Below the pieces are notes generated by a model. The model did not search any database, had not been told where the DNA came from, and saw only the letters and a list, made by a program, of their open reading frames with translations. Made by a program: the position numbers and the translations under genes. Shown here piece by piece: positions 10,840 through 22,385 of a stretch of DNA of 64,000 nt. The DNA lies in the NCBI GenBank assembly GCA_963556495.2, contig OY747723.1, forward strand, positions 18,412,001 to 18,476,000, written 5' to 3'. Numbering within the stretch: the stretch's first letter is position 1; every line of letters starts with the position of its first letter. The DNA is from Valencia hispanica (taxonomy: Eukaryota; Chordata; Actinopteri; Cyprinodontiformes; Valenciidae).

Positions 10840-11390
10840 ATATTTCCCAAATATTATGATCCATATTGACATAGTAGCATCATGCTGTTGATGCAGGTTT
10901 TTCAGCTGTAGATCCATGATTCCAATATCCCATTCCACCACGTCCTTAAGGTGCTGAGTTGATTTAAGATGTCTTGATTGTGGAGGCCAATGGAGACTAC
11001 TGAGGTACTTGGTGGAGTTTAAACAATGCCCTAAGGAAAAGGTTAAAAAACATTACACCACCAACAGCCTTAACCATTGACGACACAAGATCGATCCATA
11101 TTTTTATGTTGTTTGTATCAAATTCTCATCATATCACTGGTGTTGCAAGCTTACATCGTGATACTAATCTCTTCCAATCCCTTTTGAATACCTTATTGAC
11201 CAGTTTTGGCAAGCCCGTGATTTATAGCCTCCGTTTACTGTTACTGTTACTTGACAGGTGTGGCTGAACATTTCTTGATGCTTTCCTAAAATATTCTTCA
11301 GAGTTGAAATTAGCCAAGAAATGGTGTATTTTAGCCAATCAGGGGAATATGAGTGGAGAGTCTGTAAGACTGGATTTTCCATTCCCCCCT
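10840..11390 (-). mobile_element. Degenerate Tc1-like transposon, antisense
   Basis: On the + strand, cattccaccacgtccttaag (10930s), gattgtggaggccaatgga, cattacaccaccaacagcct (11050s) and gatcgatccatatttttatg match, in order, the antisense of one Tc1-like transposase gene whose usual text reads near 'cattacaccaccacc-cagcc' and 'ggatccatg'. The - strand frame 11382-11164 keeps RACQNWSIRY, comparable to the family's RAhQNWtIedW block just before the first catalytic Asp. About 550 bp are recognisable. Indels break every frame and neither terminus is clear. Confidence 0.65.
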
Positions 11391-11955
11391 CTTTCCTTCA
11401 TGGCCACTACTGGTGCTTTAGAAGAAGGAAATGCACAGGTAGGAGTGAGATAATTTAGTAATATAAAAAGGATAATAAATTAAACAATAAAACACATTGG
11501 ATTTTGAATGGTTTTGAGTGCACCTTGCCTTGAAGACACTACATTTTCTTCGAACCCTCCGTAAACAATATCCTGAGGCTGATGTGGTAATGTCAGACAA
11601 TATTTCAGATTTGTAAATGTGTCCTTTCTGATTGGAGCAACAACAGGCTTTTCCCTGGTATGTGTTCTATTTTCTTCCTTGATATACCAATCGTATTTGT
11701 TGTACCAATTTGAACTGGCTTTATGGAAAATTTAGTATCTCCAACAAATCCAGACCTTTTACTACTAGGCAAATTCAACATTCAGAATCAATGGTCTAGC
11801 TACAACAAATATTGATACACATTCAGATCATTGAAGGTTAAGTAAATGGTAAGATTTAAGTACGGGATCTAGAATGTGGACCAGAGTGTGGAGCGCCACT
11901 TGTGCTGGCAGCTACCACAGTTAGCCCATATCCTTTCTGTCTTTGTTGTGTTTTT
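11391..11955. other. Intergenic DNA, nothing recognised
   Basis: No ORF or repeat is recognised. A T-run lies at about 11950-11964. Confidence 0.5.
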
Positions 11956-11959
11956 TTTT

Positions 11960-12050
11960 TTTTTGTTTCTCTCGGAAGGGTTGTACTGAAAAACCTGAAT
12001 TTCCCCTCTGGGATTAATAAAGTATTTCTAATTCTGATTCTGATTGTTTT
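11960..12050 (+). mobile_element. 3' tail of a non-LTR retrotransposon or SINE
   Basis: The phrase gaatttcccctctgggatta followed by ataaagtatttctaattctg and a short (attctg)n tail is the standard 3' end of RTE/Rex-type fish LINEs and their SINEs (consensus style gaatttccc-ttggggat-aataaagta plus a short tandem tail). Upstream sequence is not recognisable, so this is a strongly 5'-truncated insertion. Confidence 0.6.
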
Positions 12051-12171
12051 ACCAGTAAGGTGCCAAAGTTTCCAAGTCTATAATGTCAATGAAATAAAGT
12101 CTCAATATGCCTCAAAGGGGCATTGGACAGTAGGAACTGCATTTTACATAAGATAAGAGTGGTTGAATTAA

Positions 12172-12874
12172 AGGTCTCGTACACTGAGAAACCCCGCCAT
12201 TCTTGTTCTGTTTGAAATATGAACGGTCACTCTTGAGTTGCATATGCATGCTACACGAGAACATTTTCTCCAACCCCCATTGCCTTTATTAGCCACAAAA
12301 AGAAAATAGACAGAAAAAACAAGCGAGTCAGAAATAGTCAGTCCCTTCTACATCCGAGAGAAAGTTGGTATTCATGGTCTCGCCTACCTTGGCTTGGGAC
12401 CGCCCACAGGAAGGCTGTATTGATTAGGTGGCCAGGAGAGAGCAGATCATGTCTCTGCTAGTAGATGCTTACCATTAGAAACTCCACAACATGGGGAATC
12501 ACGTTCAGGCTTGTGTTATTTGTGGACATAGCACATCACTGTTGCATTTTGTACCCAAGAAAGAGGAGCTGAGTAAGAAACTGTTGGAATTTGTCTTAAT
12601 ACATCGCTAGCAAAGAAAGTTAAGTTAGTTATTTGTTTGAAGGCAGCAAAAAGGTTGCATTACTGTTAGGCTGTCAGAGGTGATACATTTGCATATCATG
12701 AATATTAATTAGTTAGACTCGTAATCCTATTGTGTCCCCCCACCAACACTGACAAACCTCGGACTCCTGAAATAGGAGCGCCACCGCATTTTTTCCCCCA
12801 CATACGACTCAAGGAATTAATTCATGCTAGACACCACAGCAAATGTATTGAAAAAAAACAAGTGAATGAGACCT
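12172..12874 (+). mobile_element. TTAA-flanked non-autonomous DNA transposon (piggyBac-like signature)
   Basis: The 703-bp unit is bounded by TTAA at 12168-12171 and 12875-12878. The ends are inverted repeats: aggtctcgtacactgag at the left, and at the right gtgaatgagacct, whose complement begins aggtctcattcac. A TTAA duplication is the hallmark of piggyBac transposition, though aggtctc is not the usual ccc-type end, so the superfamily is tentative. The interior holds a 39-codon frame and an ATTTGCAT octamer (12687-12694). No transposase is present, so mobility would need an enzyme in trans. Confidence 0.65.
12491..12610 (+). pseudogene. Mini-ORF resembling the start of a THAP-like/C2CH zinc finger
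   Basis: ATG at 12491 opens 39 codons to TAG. The peptide reads QACVICGHSTSLLHFVPKKE, then ELSKKLLEFVL. The arrangement C-x2-C, a spacer, LH-F-PK and a following basic/hydrophobic helix resembles the N-terminal part of THAP-type DNA-binding domains found in transposases and their domesticated derivatives. The second metal-binding half and the catalytic region are absent. It sits wholly within the TTAA-flanked element at 12172-12874, suggesting it is the residual 5' end of a parent transposase. It could also be chance, since 39 codons is short. Confidence 0.4.
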
Positions 12875-12878
12875 TTAA

Positions 12879-14649
12879 GCAATTATAGATGTATCAATGG
12901 TCCAAAGTTGGAACCAAAGGGCAAGTAAGGGCACTCATACATGTTGAAAGCTGCGTACACCAAGACCAGATCAACTAATCCACCAGGTATAAGCAAATAT
13001 CTGAAACTTGCATCATCCAAACAGTAAAACCAAGCGCCATATACATTGTGTAGCTTCACAAGACCATACTGTTGTTTTCATGATCTTCTAGAACATTAAA
13101 TTTCATTCTTGTACCAGCATGTGAAGGTCTGTATTGTCATTAAACTTCACAGAGTAAGACTTACTAAAGCAAAATTAAACGCAAAAGTAGGTTTCAGTGT
13201 AACACTTCCAAATGTCTCCAAAGTTACATACTACATAGCTTTTTAAAACCCTAATCATAATTTATCTAAGGTAGGATAAAATTACTTCCAGCATTAACAT
13301 TTAAATCTCTTTATACATGTCTTGTCCCAAACTAATTTCTGTTTTAATGTCTTGGAACTAAACTCCAAATTATAACAATTATATATAGGGAACAGTATCT
13401 GGAACAAAAAGTGTAAACGTGATTACATTTCAAAGAACAGTTGGCCTGGCTTTTGCTATCATGGTGAACAGTTATATATAGACATATGCATGTTCCACTG
13501 CAATGTCAGGACTAGAGCAGAGGACTTGCAGATGGTTCCTAGATTGTCACATAGCTGTTGATCATTGTAGAAGCTAATTGACATACTTTTGGCCCAGACA
13601 ACTCAGGATCCCCTGTTCTCTCACCATGCTTTCCCCTCATTTGATCTCCAAAGATGTGCAGCAGCAAGGCGAAGTGGGACTGATAGATTCACTGCACAGT
13701 CGGAGTAATGTATTGTGGTCCTTCCAGGCAACAGAGATGAGGTTTAAATGATCTACTACGCAGGGGTTTGTAATCTCGCTGATCAAATTTGCTGTAGATC
13801 CTCTCCCCACTGTCATCTATATATGGAGAAGTAATGGAGTCTACCACAAGTGAACACAAGAGCAGTACTCCATCAAGGGTAAATGCAGCACATCTCTGAA
13901 TACAGATCTCCGCCTATTCAGTGGCACAGGACAGAATAAAGCACGCATACCCACTGCTGGCAACAAATTTATACCTTTTTGTTTTGGTGAAAATAGATTT
14001 AATTGTTTAAAAACAAAAACATAATTTGACAAACCTTATTTCTGCATGAGTGTTAATTAATTATGTAAAATAAAAAAATAGCAAAAATCTCCTTCATAAG
14101 TAAATTTTTGCAATGCAATAATATAAACGATGAATAAAAAGAAGTCAAAGGAAGCATTTGTATCTCCCTGACTCATGAAAATCTGTCAGGTTTCATCATT
14201 GTAAAGAAGGCTGCCAATAGACCTTCACTCACATGAACAAATTCATCCATTTTAAACTTTCCCAGTCACAAAAACACACATAATCACAATGTAAAAAAGG
14301 AGTTTGACCCATCACTCTTACCAAGATAAAAAGGTTTTATAGCCACAGTTGTCAAGCTAACAGCAGCACGTCTGTAAAGCAGCAGACTGCAGGCTGGGTA
14401 CCTGAGCAGAAAACTTGACTAACTAGTCAATATCAGCTTGCTAAACTTTTTCCAGAGCAGCACAAAACTTTCCAAGGTATTCATAGACCAGAAGAGTTGT
14501 ATAGTCCCACTAGAAAGTTCCTAGATCACCCTGTGGGACTCCTCCCTGTCCCTCACCCTATCTCTAGGTCAGAGCCTATCCACCCTATGGAGGAAGCTGT
14601 ATTTTCAGCAGCTTCTAAGTTGCTAAAAATGCCAAAACATTTTAAAGGT
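12879..14649. other. Intergenic DNA without recognised genes
   Basis: The stretch 13470-13860 is of mixed complexity with no transposon resemblance. Remaining sequence is AT-rich. Short frames (for example 13841-14032 - strand) show no motif. Confidence 0.5.
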
Positions 14650-15440
14650 GGAGTTGCTGGTGTGCTCTGGATCATTGTCCTGCTGCATAACCCAAGTACT
14701 TTTAAGTTCAAGGTCATGGATTGATGGCCAGGTATTATATGTTGGCATGTCCTGGTAAATAGAATGCATGGTTTCAACTATAATGACAAGTCATTCAGGT
14801 CCTAAAGCAACAAAGTAGTCCCAAAGCATCACAATACCACAACAATTTCTAACTGTAGTTAAGATTTTCTTTTTCTGAAATGCTATGTTAATTACATACA
14901 ATGTAACAAGGCACACTCTCCATAAATTTCCACTTTCAACTTACAACTCCACCGAATGTTCTCCAAAGGTTTTGGGGATCATTAAGATGTAAAGTTGTAA
15001 AGTTAAATAGACCTTATAAGTTCTATTTTTCACAGTAGGTTTTTGTACCTTGGAATTCTCCATGTAAGGGCAGTTTTGACCATTATCTTTCTTATTGTTA
15101 AGTCATGAACACTGACCTTTGCTGGGGCATGTGAGGTCTTCAGTGCTTAAAATTTTCTGGGTATTTTGCGTCTCGGTTGATTCTACAATGTGCCAGCCAC
15201 TGCTGGCAAGGTGAATGCTCTGTGTTTTATATATTTGTCTAGAATGGATGTCACTATGGTTGTTTCCCTACTGATAGATCTCAGTGAAAATGTTCTTACG
15301 TCATTTTAATTTCTTTAAATTAGGTATGGTGTATTGGATTTTGAGATTATTTAGCCTGCTTGATGTCAGTTTCTATCTAAGGGATTTGTTAATCCTACCA
15401 GTATGGCTTGTAATCAGGACTTGGTATGGACAGTGCAATT
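14650..15440 (-). mobile_element. Degenerate Tc1-like transposon, antisense
   Basis: The + strand reads, in order, ggatcattgtcctgctgcat, ggtcatggattgatggccag, aaagcatcacaataccac, tctttttctgaaatgctatg, ttttggggatcattaagatg, gtcatgaacactgacctttg and tactgatagatctcagtgaa. Each is recognisable as antisense text of one fish Tc1-like transposase family running from the catalytic core back to the N-terminus. About 790 bp are covered with many indels, so no useful frame remains. The nearest open frames (14497-14724 + and 14553-14777 -) are accidental. Terminal repeats are not identified. Confidence 0.7.
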
Positions 15441-17401
15441 AAATCTAGTTTTCTAAACATGTTTAATCATTGTTAATTCACAAAGGACCAACATACCTGT
15501 TGTCCACAGTGCTGTAAATAACAGGTGATATAACTTCATTGACAGAGCAATTACTCATGCTGTGACATTCACTTACAAATACTGAAGTAGAGAGATTGTC
15601 CCAAGTCGTGTTACAATCTGATAAAATATACTTCCAATTAATATTTTTGTATTGCCAAATATTTACTCTGTGTGTCGACAACTATTCTAATTATATACGT
15701 GCAGTTCTCTAGGGAGGGCTTTGTAGAGACAAATGAAGAGCAGTATTTATGGATATTGCTCCACTCTATCCTTAGCTTTCTCTAAAGCCCTTGGAGGAGA
15801 GTACTTGCTTTGTATTGTAAACAAGACTTATGAGGATTGTGGATTTGTGGTATAAAGCTATTCAGTGGTTAGAGGTCCTCAGGCACGGGACACGTTCACC
15901 AAATCCTGAAACACTACTGCTGACATTTTCTAAGTCTACCAGCAAACAATGTGGATATCAGCTAATATGATGCACAATATGTGAAAGGCATCCAAACAAC
16001 TGTCAGCTAAAGACAGCACACTCTTTGTTTCCTCTAAACAGACGTGCATGCGGACCTTATTTGCAGTGCAGAAGTGCATAGGCTACTATAACTATTGCAT
16101 TTTCACAGATTTAGAACTTTTATAAAATGAACAAGTTTTTTAAATAATCTACTGATTTGTCCAAATGACAAAATCTTTTGGTAAAATATTTTTCACCAAG
16201 TCCTTAATCTCCTCTGTTATATTTAGTCAGAATAAGTCAGTTATATCCTTTTTTTTGAATGTCAAATACAAAGTAAAACATTCTTAAGGTTAACTGCAAT
16301 TTAGTCAGATGCAGGTTTGTTGCATTAAATGCTTTGACTTTCTTCTGAGAATGATTTTTTTTTTCACTAGCTAAAATGGTTGCACCATTTCATTTACAGA
16401 AGACAACATTTTTCTCAGCTATGCCATGTCTAAGCGGCTTTGAGCTTCTCTAATGTGAAGAGTCTGAAAGTTTCTTGATAATCCTTTTGTTGTTAATTTG
16501 TCAACACCTTTATCCAGACATGAAGAACCTTCTCTGCAGAAATAACTAACGTAGAAATCTATTTTTCTGTGTAAAGGATAGTGCTTGGAAACAGAATGCA
16601 TGAATTTAGTCAAGTATTTCCTAAATCCTTATTGGAGGGTGTTGTTGAATAATAAACAAGAATAGAGCGGATTATACTTTTCCACAGACAGAAGTTGGAA
16701 CACTAAGGCCAAGTTGGACAAATCCCAGAGCTTTTCTGCAGACATTTGATTAAGACAAATGGAAAAACAATATGGGCAACACCAAGTCTGACGTCCACAG
16801 TTCAATTCTGGGGAGCTTGTTAATCTGCCTGTCTTTTCCCATTTTTAATCACCATCAGACTGGACTTGTCTATTTTCCCCTTCAGATGGTCAATGACAGA
16901 ATTTAATAATGATGTCTCAGTCTGTTTCCATCAATTCACCAAGGCAGGGAAGATGGTAAAAAGGGTTCAAAAGCTATTGCTGTGTGTGCAGGATATGTGG
17001 AGATTAATCAAAAACTTTGATATAGGGACCCACTTTGCCTATGCCCACTCTGGCTTTCTGTGTTGAGACTGTGGTAGGACCATTCATCAGTTATTTTACA
17101 TTCCTTTTACTTTGTCCTAAATCTGCTTCTACAAAACTTAAATTGTAGGCTGAACAATTATAGACTGAAAGCAACAAATGTTTTTTGAGAGTTTTTAGCC
17201 CAGTAAATGCTATTATTATATAACTATATATTATAAAACATTGTTTATATCTGCTGGCCGGCATAGGCATTACAGTGTTCTGACCTAGAATCAAAGGTGA
17301 ATGAATTTAGGCAATCCAAATGAAGAATTTCAGCACTGGGTTGTTATTTTTGGATTTGTGACATAATTTTGTCAGATGCATGTCCGTTAATTTGTCTAAG
17401 G
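15441..17401. other. Intergenic DNA, no gene or repeat recognised
   Basis: AT-rich sequence with short frames only. The stretch 16620-17060 is moderately complex but carries no motif I can name. Confidence 0.5.
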
Positions 17402-17691
17402 GGTTGTTTACATGACAACGTTGCCGTTTTTGTTTGAATACGTGGGTGAAAACGCACTGCATTTACATGACAGGGCGTGTGATGGAAAACGATGTAGTAC
17501 ATATGTCCGGCGTTTATATGGCAGTATGTCCCGTGTATGCAGTCTTCCAAAGTTCCCCCCTCACAATCCGGAAAAGAAACATTTCATGAAAACTAACAAT
17601 GGTGGTCTCCTTGTAGTTCTCCTCCGTTTAAATAAAGGCATATTGATTATTTGTTTTCACCCCCCCGTTTTCCCATTGTCGTGTAAACAAG
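17402..17691. mobile_element. Short MITE with inverted terminal repeats
   Basis: The left end ttgtttacatgacaacg (17404-17420) pairs with the right end cattgtcgtgtaaacaa (17674-17690). Internal partial copies of the same phrase (tttacatgacagggcg, gcgtttatatggca) are typical of fish MITEs with gtttaca-gacaacg ends. The element is about 290 bp and non-coding; the 121-codon frame running through it is incidental. Target duplications are not clear, so the superfamily (hAT likely) is open. Confidence 0.65.
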
Positions 17692-17779
17692 AGGCCGAAT
17701 TGGAGAGAAAAACCTTTGTTTTGCTGAAAAATGTCTTGTTAACAGCCCTTCAGACACTGCATTTCTATGGGTTATGAAT

Positions 17780-18172
17780 TCAAACCCTTTGTCTTATAGC
17801 TGAGTGAGTTTGTTGATTAAAGCAATTTAACTGAAAGTTGAATTCTTTTTTTGTAATAAACTGTTGTATTTTGGAAAATTGTTGTGTGTTATTTCACCTA
17901 GATGTATGGTAACTTGCTGTTCAAAGAATGCAAATAATGTATTTCTTCATCTATCGTTAAATTATCTCAGCCTTATCAGGCAGGTAAACATAAACTGAGA
18001 CTGAACAATTTGGCTATTGATATTCCTGGAATCCAGGTGGTGCCCCAAACTTGATAATTTTGGCATAAAATTATTAATCTTATTAATAATTGCCCTAAGC
18101 AATTATTCATAATTATTTATAGCCAAAACCTACCTATCTGTGGCACAACATAATTGGTGCCCCCGTGTGAGG
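17780..18172 (+). other. Possible LTR remnant with primer-binding-site-like motif
   Basis: An AATAAA lies at 17855-17860, a segment ending in ggcacaaca at 18150, and 4 nt later comes TGGTGCCCCCGTGTGAGG (18155-18172). Retroviral and LTR-retrotransposon tRNA primer sites begin TGG just after an LTR ending in CA, and this 18-mer is loosely like the tRNA-Lys type. No second LTR, gag, pol or polypurine tract is visible downstream, and short frames at 18297-18593 and 18754-18957 are unrecognised. Treat as a weak trace. Confidence 0.25.
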
Positions 18173-19370
18173 CTGTTAACGTCAACAATGGAGTTAGTCA
18201 GAGTTACAGTCTTTAGCTTACTTCACTGTCAATGGTTGCTTGTTGGTAGCTTTAAATAAATAAGATATCAAAAGCTACCTTCTTGCTTTCACGAACATGG
18301 GAAAAACCTTATGGTGTATACTGTTCATAATCTTGCCAAGGAAGCCTTTCACTAGTATCCACCCACGACAACTCAAAGGAGACAACATGACTCCTTACTC
18401 GTGTGATAGATCTACACTTACCAATTTACACTTATTACATGAGATAAAGATTGTTTATAATGATCAAGTACCACTAGAATTTTTAGAACATAAGTCTAAG
18501 TCAAGTCTGAAGCCAGTGTTTCTGTGGTTTAAGTGCGATTCAAGACTAGATTGCAGACTCAAGTGTCCCTCTCTGCCATTAGCATGCCTTTAGGGATAAC
18601 TTTCCAGTACACCTTAGTTTCTGAATTAAGCAGTTGCTAAGCCAAATCAATAAGTAAAACATGGCAAGTGTTAGACTTCACCATTAGAGACACCACAGTG
18701 TTCAACTGTCTAAAGATCCCCAACTGGATAACCTGTTCATACCCATTTTCTCTTTGTGTGAACTAACTCCATGGCTTTTTGTTGCTACTAACTGCAATCC
18801 AACTTGGCAGTTTGAACAATCTACATGGGTTCTATATGTAGCTAAATGCATAATGCAAAAGGGTAAGCTTTGTAAATTAGCATTCACAAGAACTTCTATG
18901 AAAGATCAAAATGTTATTTTAAGATGGAAGAAATTGACTTTGAAACTCACATCATAATAATAACTAGCTGGTAGCCTATGTGTATATATGTTTCTCCAGA
19001 CTGAGTGAAGACTAGAGAGTGTGGACTCTGCTGATAACACCTCCACATAGCTGCACATCTAATAAATCATAACTCTGCCTTTTTAAGACATTTTTCAAAT
19101 GGAAAAATCTACTCCAACTAACACTATATAGGGATCAAAGAGCATTCTCTTAAAATTATTGCCACTTTTTGTTGTTTTATTAACATGTTTTTTTTATATT
19201 CTATACAAAAGCTGGCTGAATAGATATAGCTGTATGATATGCAGTGGTCTATTACCAAAGGCCAAAGACAAAAATCCTCTAGAACTACTGCTTTAGTCAA
19301 AAGGCGTTTTCAAAAGACACACCATAATATTCCCGGCACAGGGTGTCTTATGAATCCGCTGTGAGGCGCA
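18173..19370. other. Intergenic DNA with two unassigned + strand frames
   Basis: The frames 18297-18593 (98 codons) and 18754-18957 (67 codons) lack recognised motifs. If the LTR-like trace at 18.15 kb is real, these could be eroded internal sequence, but nothing in them shows it. Confidence 0.4.
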
Positions 19371-19421
19371 AATATTGCGGCATTCATGCCGGCATGCTCG
19401 ACAGTAATATTACCGCAATAT
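19371..19421. repeat. Inverted repeat enclosing a 12-bp perfect palindrome
   Basis: The arm ATATTGCGG (19372-19380) pairs with CCGCAATAT (19413-19421). Between them is CATGCCGGCATG (19385-19396), a perfect palindrome. The island is more GC-rich than its surroundings. Confidence 0.7.
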
Positions 19422-19710
19422 ATCAACAATGCTTGACATATGAATGAAGATCACGCCTTGCCGCAACAGAGGCTGATGTCATGATGATGTGGGGAATGTG
19501 CGCCGAGTACAACAGTATTTAAATGCATCAGCCAATTTTCCTGGGGCTTTAGCCACGAATGTTTTCAGTCTAGCACCGGATGTTTTAAGTCTTTTGTTTC
19601 ACTCACAAGCTACAGGCTCGCAACTCCCTCAATCACACACTATCGTCTGCGTGTGCTATACTCTGATCAGCGCTGCCACTTACTTGACTCGTTGTCAGGT
19701 TACAGTCATA

Positions 19711-19813
19711 TATGGCAAGCCATCAGTATCAAAAATAGGACGTGTATTGACGTCTTATTATGGTATTAACGTCCAAGGCGTATGTTAACGCCTTGCCATA
19801 CCATGGCTTGCCA
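19711..19813. repeat. Nested inverted repeats around 100 bp
   Basis: Outer arms TGGCAAGCCAT (19713-19723) and ATGGCTTGCCA (19803-19813) are exact reverse complements. Inside are two small hairpins of similar design: GACGtgtattgaCGTC (19739-19754) and GGCGtatgttaaCGCC (19778-19793). The repeated 4-8-4 architecture is unlikely in random DNA. Confidence 0.7.
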
Positions 19814-21924
19814 AAGTCAGTGTGTCGCTACCATGCGCACACGGCCCCTCCCCTCTCCTAATGAGGCCTCTACACAAATGCATGGGCAGAAATTGCATAG
19901 CGCCAAACCAGAAGATATATTACGATTAGCAACATTTCTAAGACTTACAGAATAAATGGATTATAGAAAAATTACGAAACAAAAAAACTGTTGCAACTCC
20001 TTAGCTGTTGGTAGAGAGAGGCCAATGGTAAGAATATATCTTTGCATTTATAAAGTGATCGTTTCTTGAACTCGCGTTCCTCCTGTAGACAGTATTCCCC
20101 ATTTGAGAACTGCTCCTTTAGACAGGAAGGCTGCATGCTTCCATTGTTGTTGGACTTCTTGATTTAGTTTTACTGTCCACTTATTTGTATTAGATTATTG
20201 TATTACTAGATGTGCAACTTGTTTTCCTTTGGTTTGTTGCACACGTTGATTTAATTTTGTTGAAGGAAGCAAAGATGAGCTACAGTTCGAGAACGCACTA
20301 GCAGCACCAGAGCTGTTCCAATCAAACATGGAAATCGGTCACAGTTATTTAAGTAGAATTATTTTGTGCTAGAGATTGCTAACCAATTAGACACTTGTAA
20401 TACTCTTGTTGCATCATAACTTGATGTAGCCCAGTTGTTTGCATAAGGATATTTAGTTTGTGTTTTGTATCATTAGTTTACAATAATCATACTTTGCACA
20501 CTTAATTGTGATGTCATGATTTCATAGAGGGTAGGAGGGATGAGAGGAGCTGTAGCTGCAGCTACAGCAGAAGCACCAGCATCATCATTAGGAATGTGAA
20601 CTGGCAACAGGTAAATATTTTAACATTGTGTTATAATTAATAATAAAATGTCTTTCAATTCCAACAAACACAATACCCATTAAAATATAGATAGAAGCAA
20701 ATTCAAAACAGGTCAATAACAGTGCTTCATTGAAGAAATAATAAATGAAACAAGTAAAGCTTTGCTTTAACTTATTTGCTCATTTGCCATTTTAGCATTA
20801 TAGACCAAGCCAAACGAACTATCCAAGACAAAACCTATGATGAGAGAAGACAAAGTGACAAGAGGAAGAAGAGGAGAGACAACAGCTAGAGATAGAGACA
20901 GAGAGAGACAGCAATAGGTGAATAGTGTATAAATCATAGTATGTGCACAATGTCTGTGAGCAATCTAATTCTAAATAAAAGAAAATTTGGGGAGTTCACT
21001 GGTGGAAGGTGAGAGATGGAAAAATAAAAAAAACAAATTGGAAAAGAAAGGGACATTCAAGTAGAGAAGATAAAAAGTAAACCAACAGAAGCAAGAGAAG
21101 AAAGATTGATCGAACTAAATTATTGTTTGGTTTTGCTGTTTTCATATCTAATTTTCCTAAACACTTATCATTAAACATTAATTGAACATTAGGGAAAAAA
21201 ATTATAAGCCATTGTATATCAGATGACACATTACACTGTTTTGACATGCATACATTGGAAATACATTTTAATTTAGGCTCCTTACTCAGTGTGCTATAGT
21301 CTATAATCTATTGTAACAATTTTTTAAACAAAAATATCACATCTTGTCTGGGCTAAGTCCAGGTACTCCTTAAAGGCTGACACCCCTGCATTTAGCATTT
21401 GTAAACTTTATCTGCTGAAATGGCAAACTGAGGTGATGCAGAAGTCTGGGAGATTCTGGACTTTGTAGCTGAAGACCAAATCGCCAGACAGTGCAGGGAC
21501 TGTGAAGGACACCACCTTTCAGAGCAGCTCACACAAAGCGGAGCTTCAATCAGGATAAAAAAATGTTACATACATGATATTTTCTCTGTTTATCACAGAG
21601 TCTTCTGTCTCACCGTTTATAAGCAAATGTCCATGTCAACAGCCCGGACACCACCTACACGCCCCCCTTTATCCCGCCATCGCATAATCTTTTGTGAAAA
21701 ACACCAGATCGCGGGACATTGCCACCACAAGCTGAGTACTTATTAATGACCGAAGGCTCACTGATGTCGGTATTGATGGTGACATTATCTTTTGAAATTG
21801 CCTAAAGTATACCTAAATTTGCTTAAAGTGTAAGACAGCCAGAAATTGTTTCATTAGGAAGTAATAACTTTCATTTTGTTTAGACCTCTGAGAGATAAAT
21901 TGAACAGATAGTTATTATACCATA
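19814..21924. other. Intergenic DNA with a 20-bp palindrome and a purine-rich tract
   Basis: Contains the perfect palindrome GCTGTAGCTGCAGCTACAGC (20549-20568) and an A/G-rich tract (about 20825-20915) of gaga, gaaga and gaca units. No gene is recognised. The - strand frame 20996-21247 is Leu/Phe-rich and without motif. Confidence 0.5.
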
Positions 21925-22385
21925 TCAACTTTATGTATAAAGTGCTTTAAAACAACCACAGCTGAAATAAAGTGCTACACATAAATCCAAACTATAAGCA
22001 AACATAAAAAATGTGACATAAGAACACTACAAGATTAAGCACAATGAAACCAATTAAAACAAACAAGGTCAAACTAAGTCCTGCTGATGTTGAAAGCCAA
22101 CAAATAGATATAGGTTTTAAGATGAGTTATAAAAGAAGGTAGTGTTGGAGGTTCACAAATGTGCAGTGGTAGATTATTCCATAGTTGAGGAGCAGCAATA
22201 GAAAAGGTCCCGTCTCCTCTGAACTTCCTCCTAGACCTTGGTACCTGCAGGAGCTGCTGTTCGACCGACCTGAGGGACCAGGGAGTTAAGTAGGGATGAA
22301 GAAGCTCAGAGGAGTATGGCGGGGCAAGATCAATAATTTAAAAATGATAATAGACATTTTAAAATGAACCCAAAAATATAGGCAG
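21925..22385 (-). mobile_element. 5'-truncated LINE 3' end (antisense, L2/Rex1-like)
   Basis: Read on the - strand, the segment ends in the usual LINE tail style (the + strand begins tttatgtataaagtgcttta). On the + strand, gtggtagattattccatagt, gaggagcagcaatagaaaag, gtcccgtctcctctgaactt and gtatggcggggcaagatc correspond to antisense of the C-terminal reverse-transcriptase region and 3' UTR of fish L2/Rex1 elements. It is about 460 bp long; the rest of the element is missing, as expected from incomplete reverse transcription. Confidence 0.6.

Noticed and set aside
17412..17777. 121-codon + strand ORF
   Set aside because: It lies across the MITE at 17402-17691 and has no domain.
19405..19413. 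TAATATTAC, identical to the replication-origin nonamer of geminiviruses
   Set aside because: A 9-mer is expected roughly every few hundred kb per strand in random DNA and more often in AT-rich sequence; there is no Rep-like ORF and the stem around it does not place it in a proper loop.
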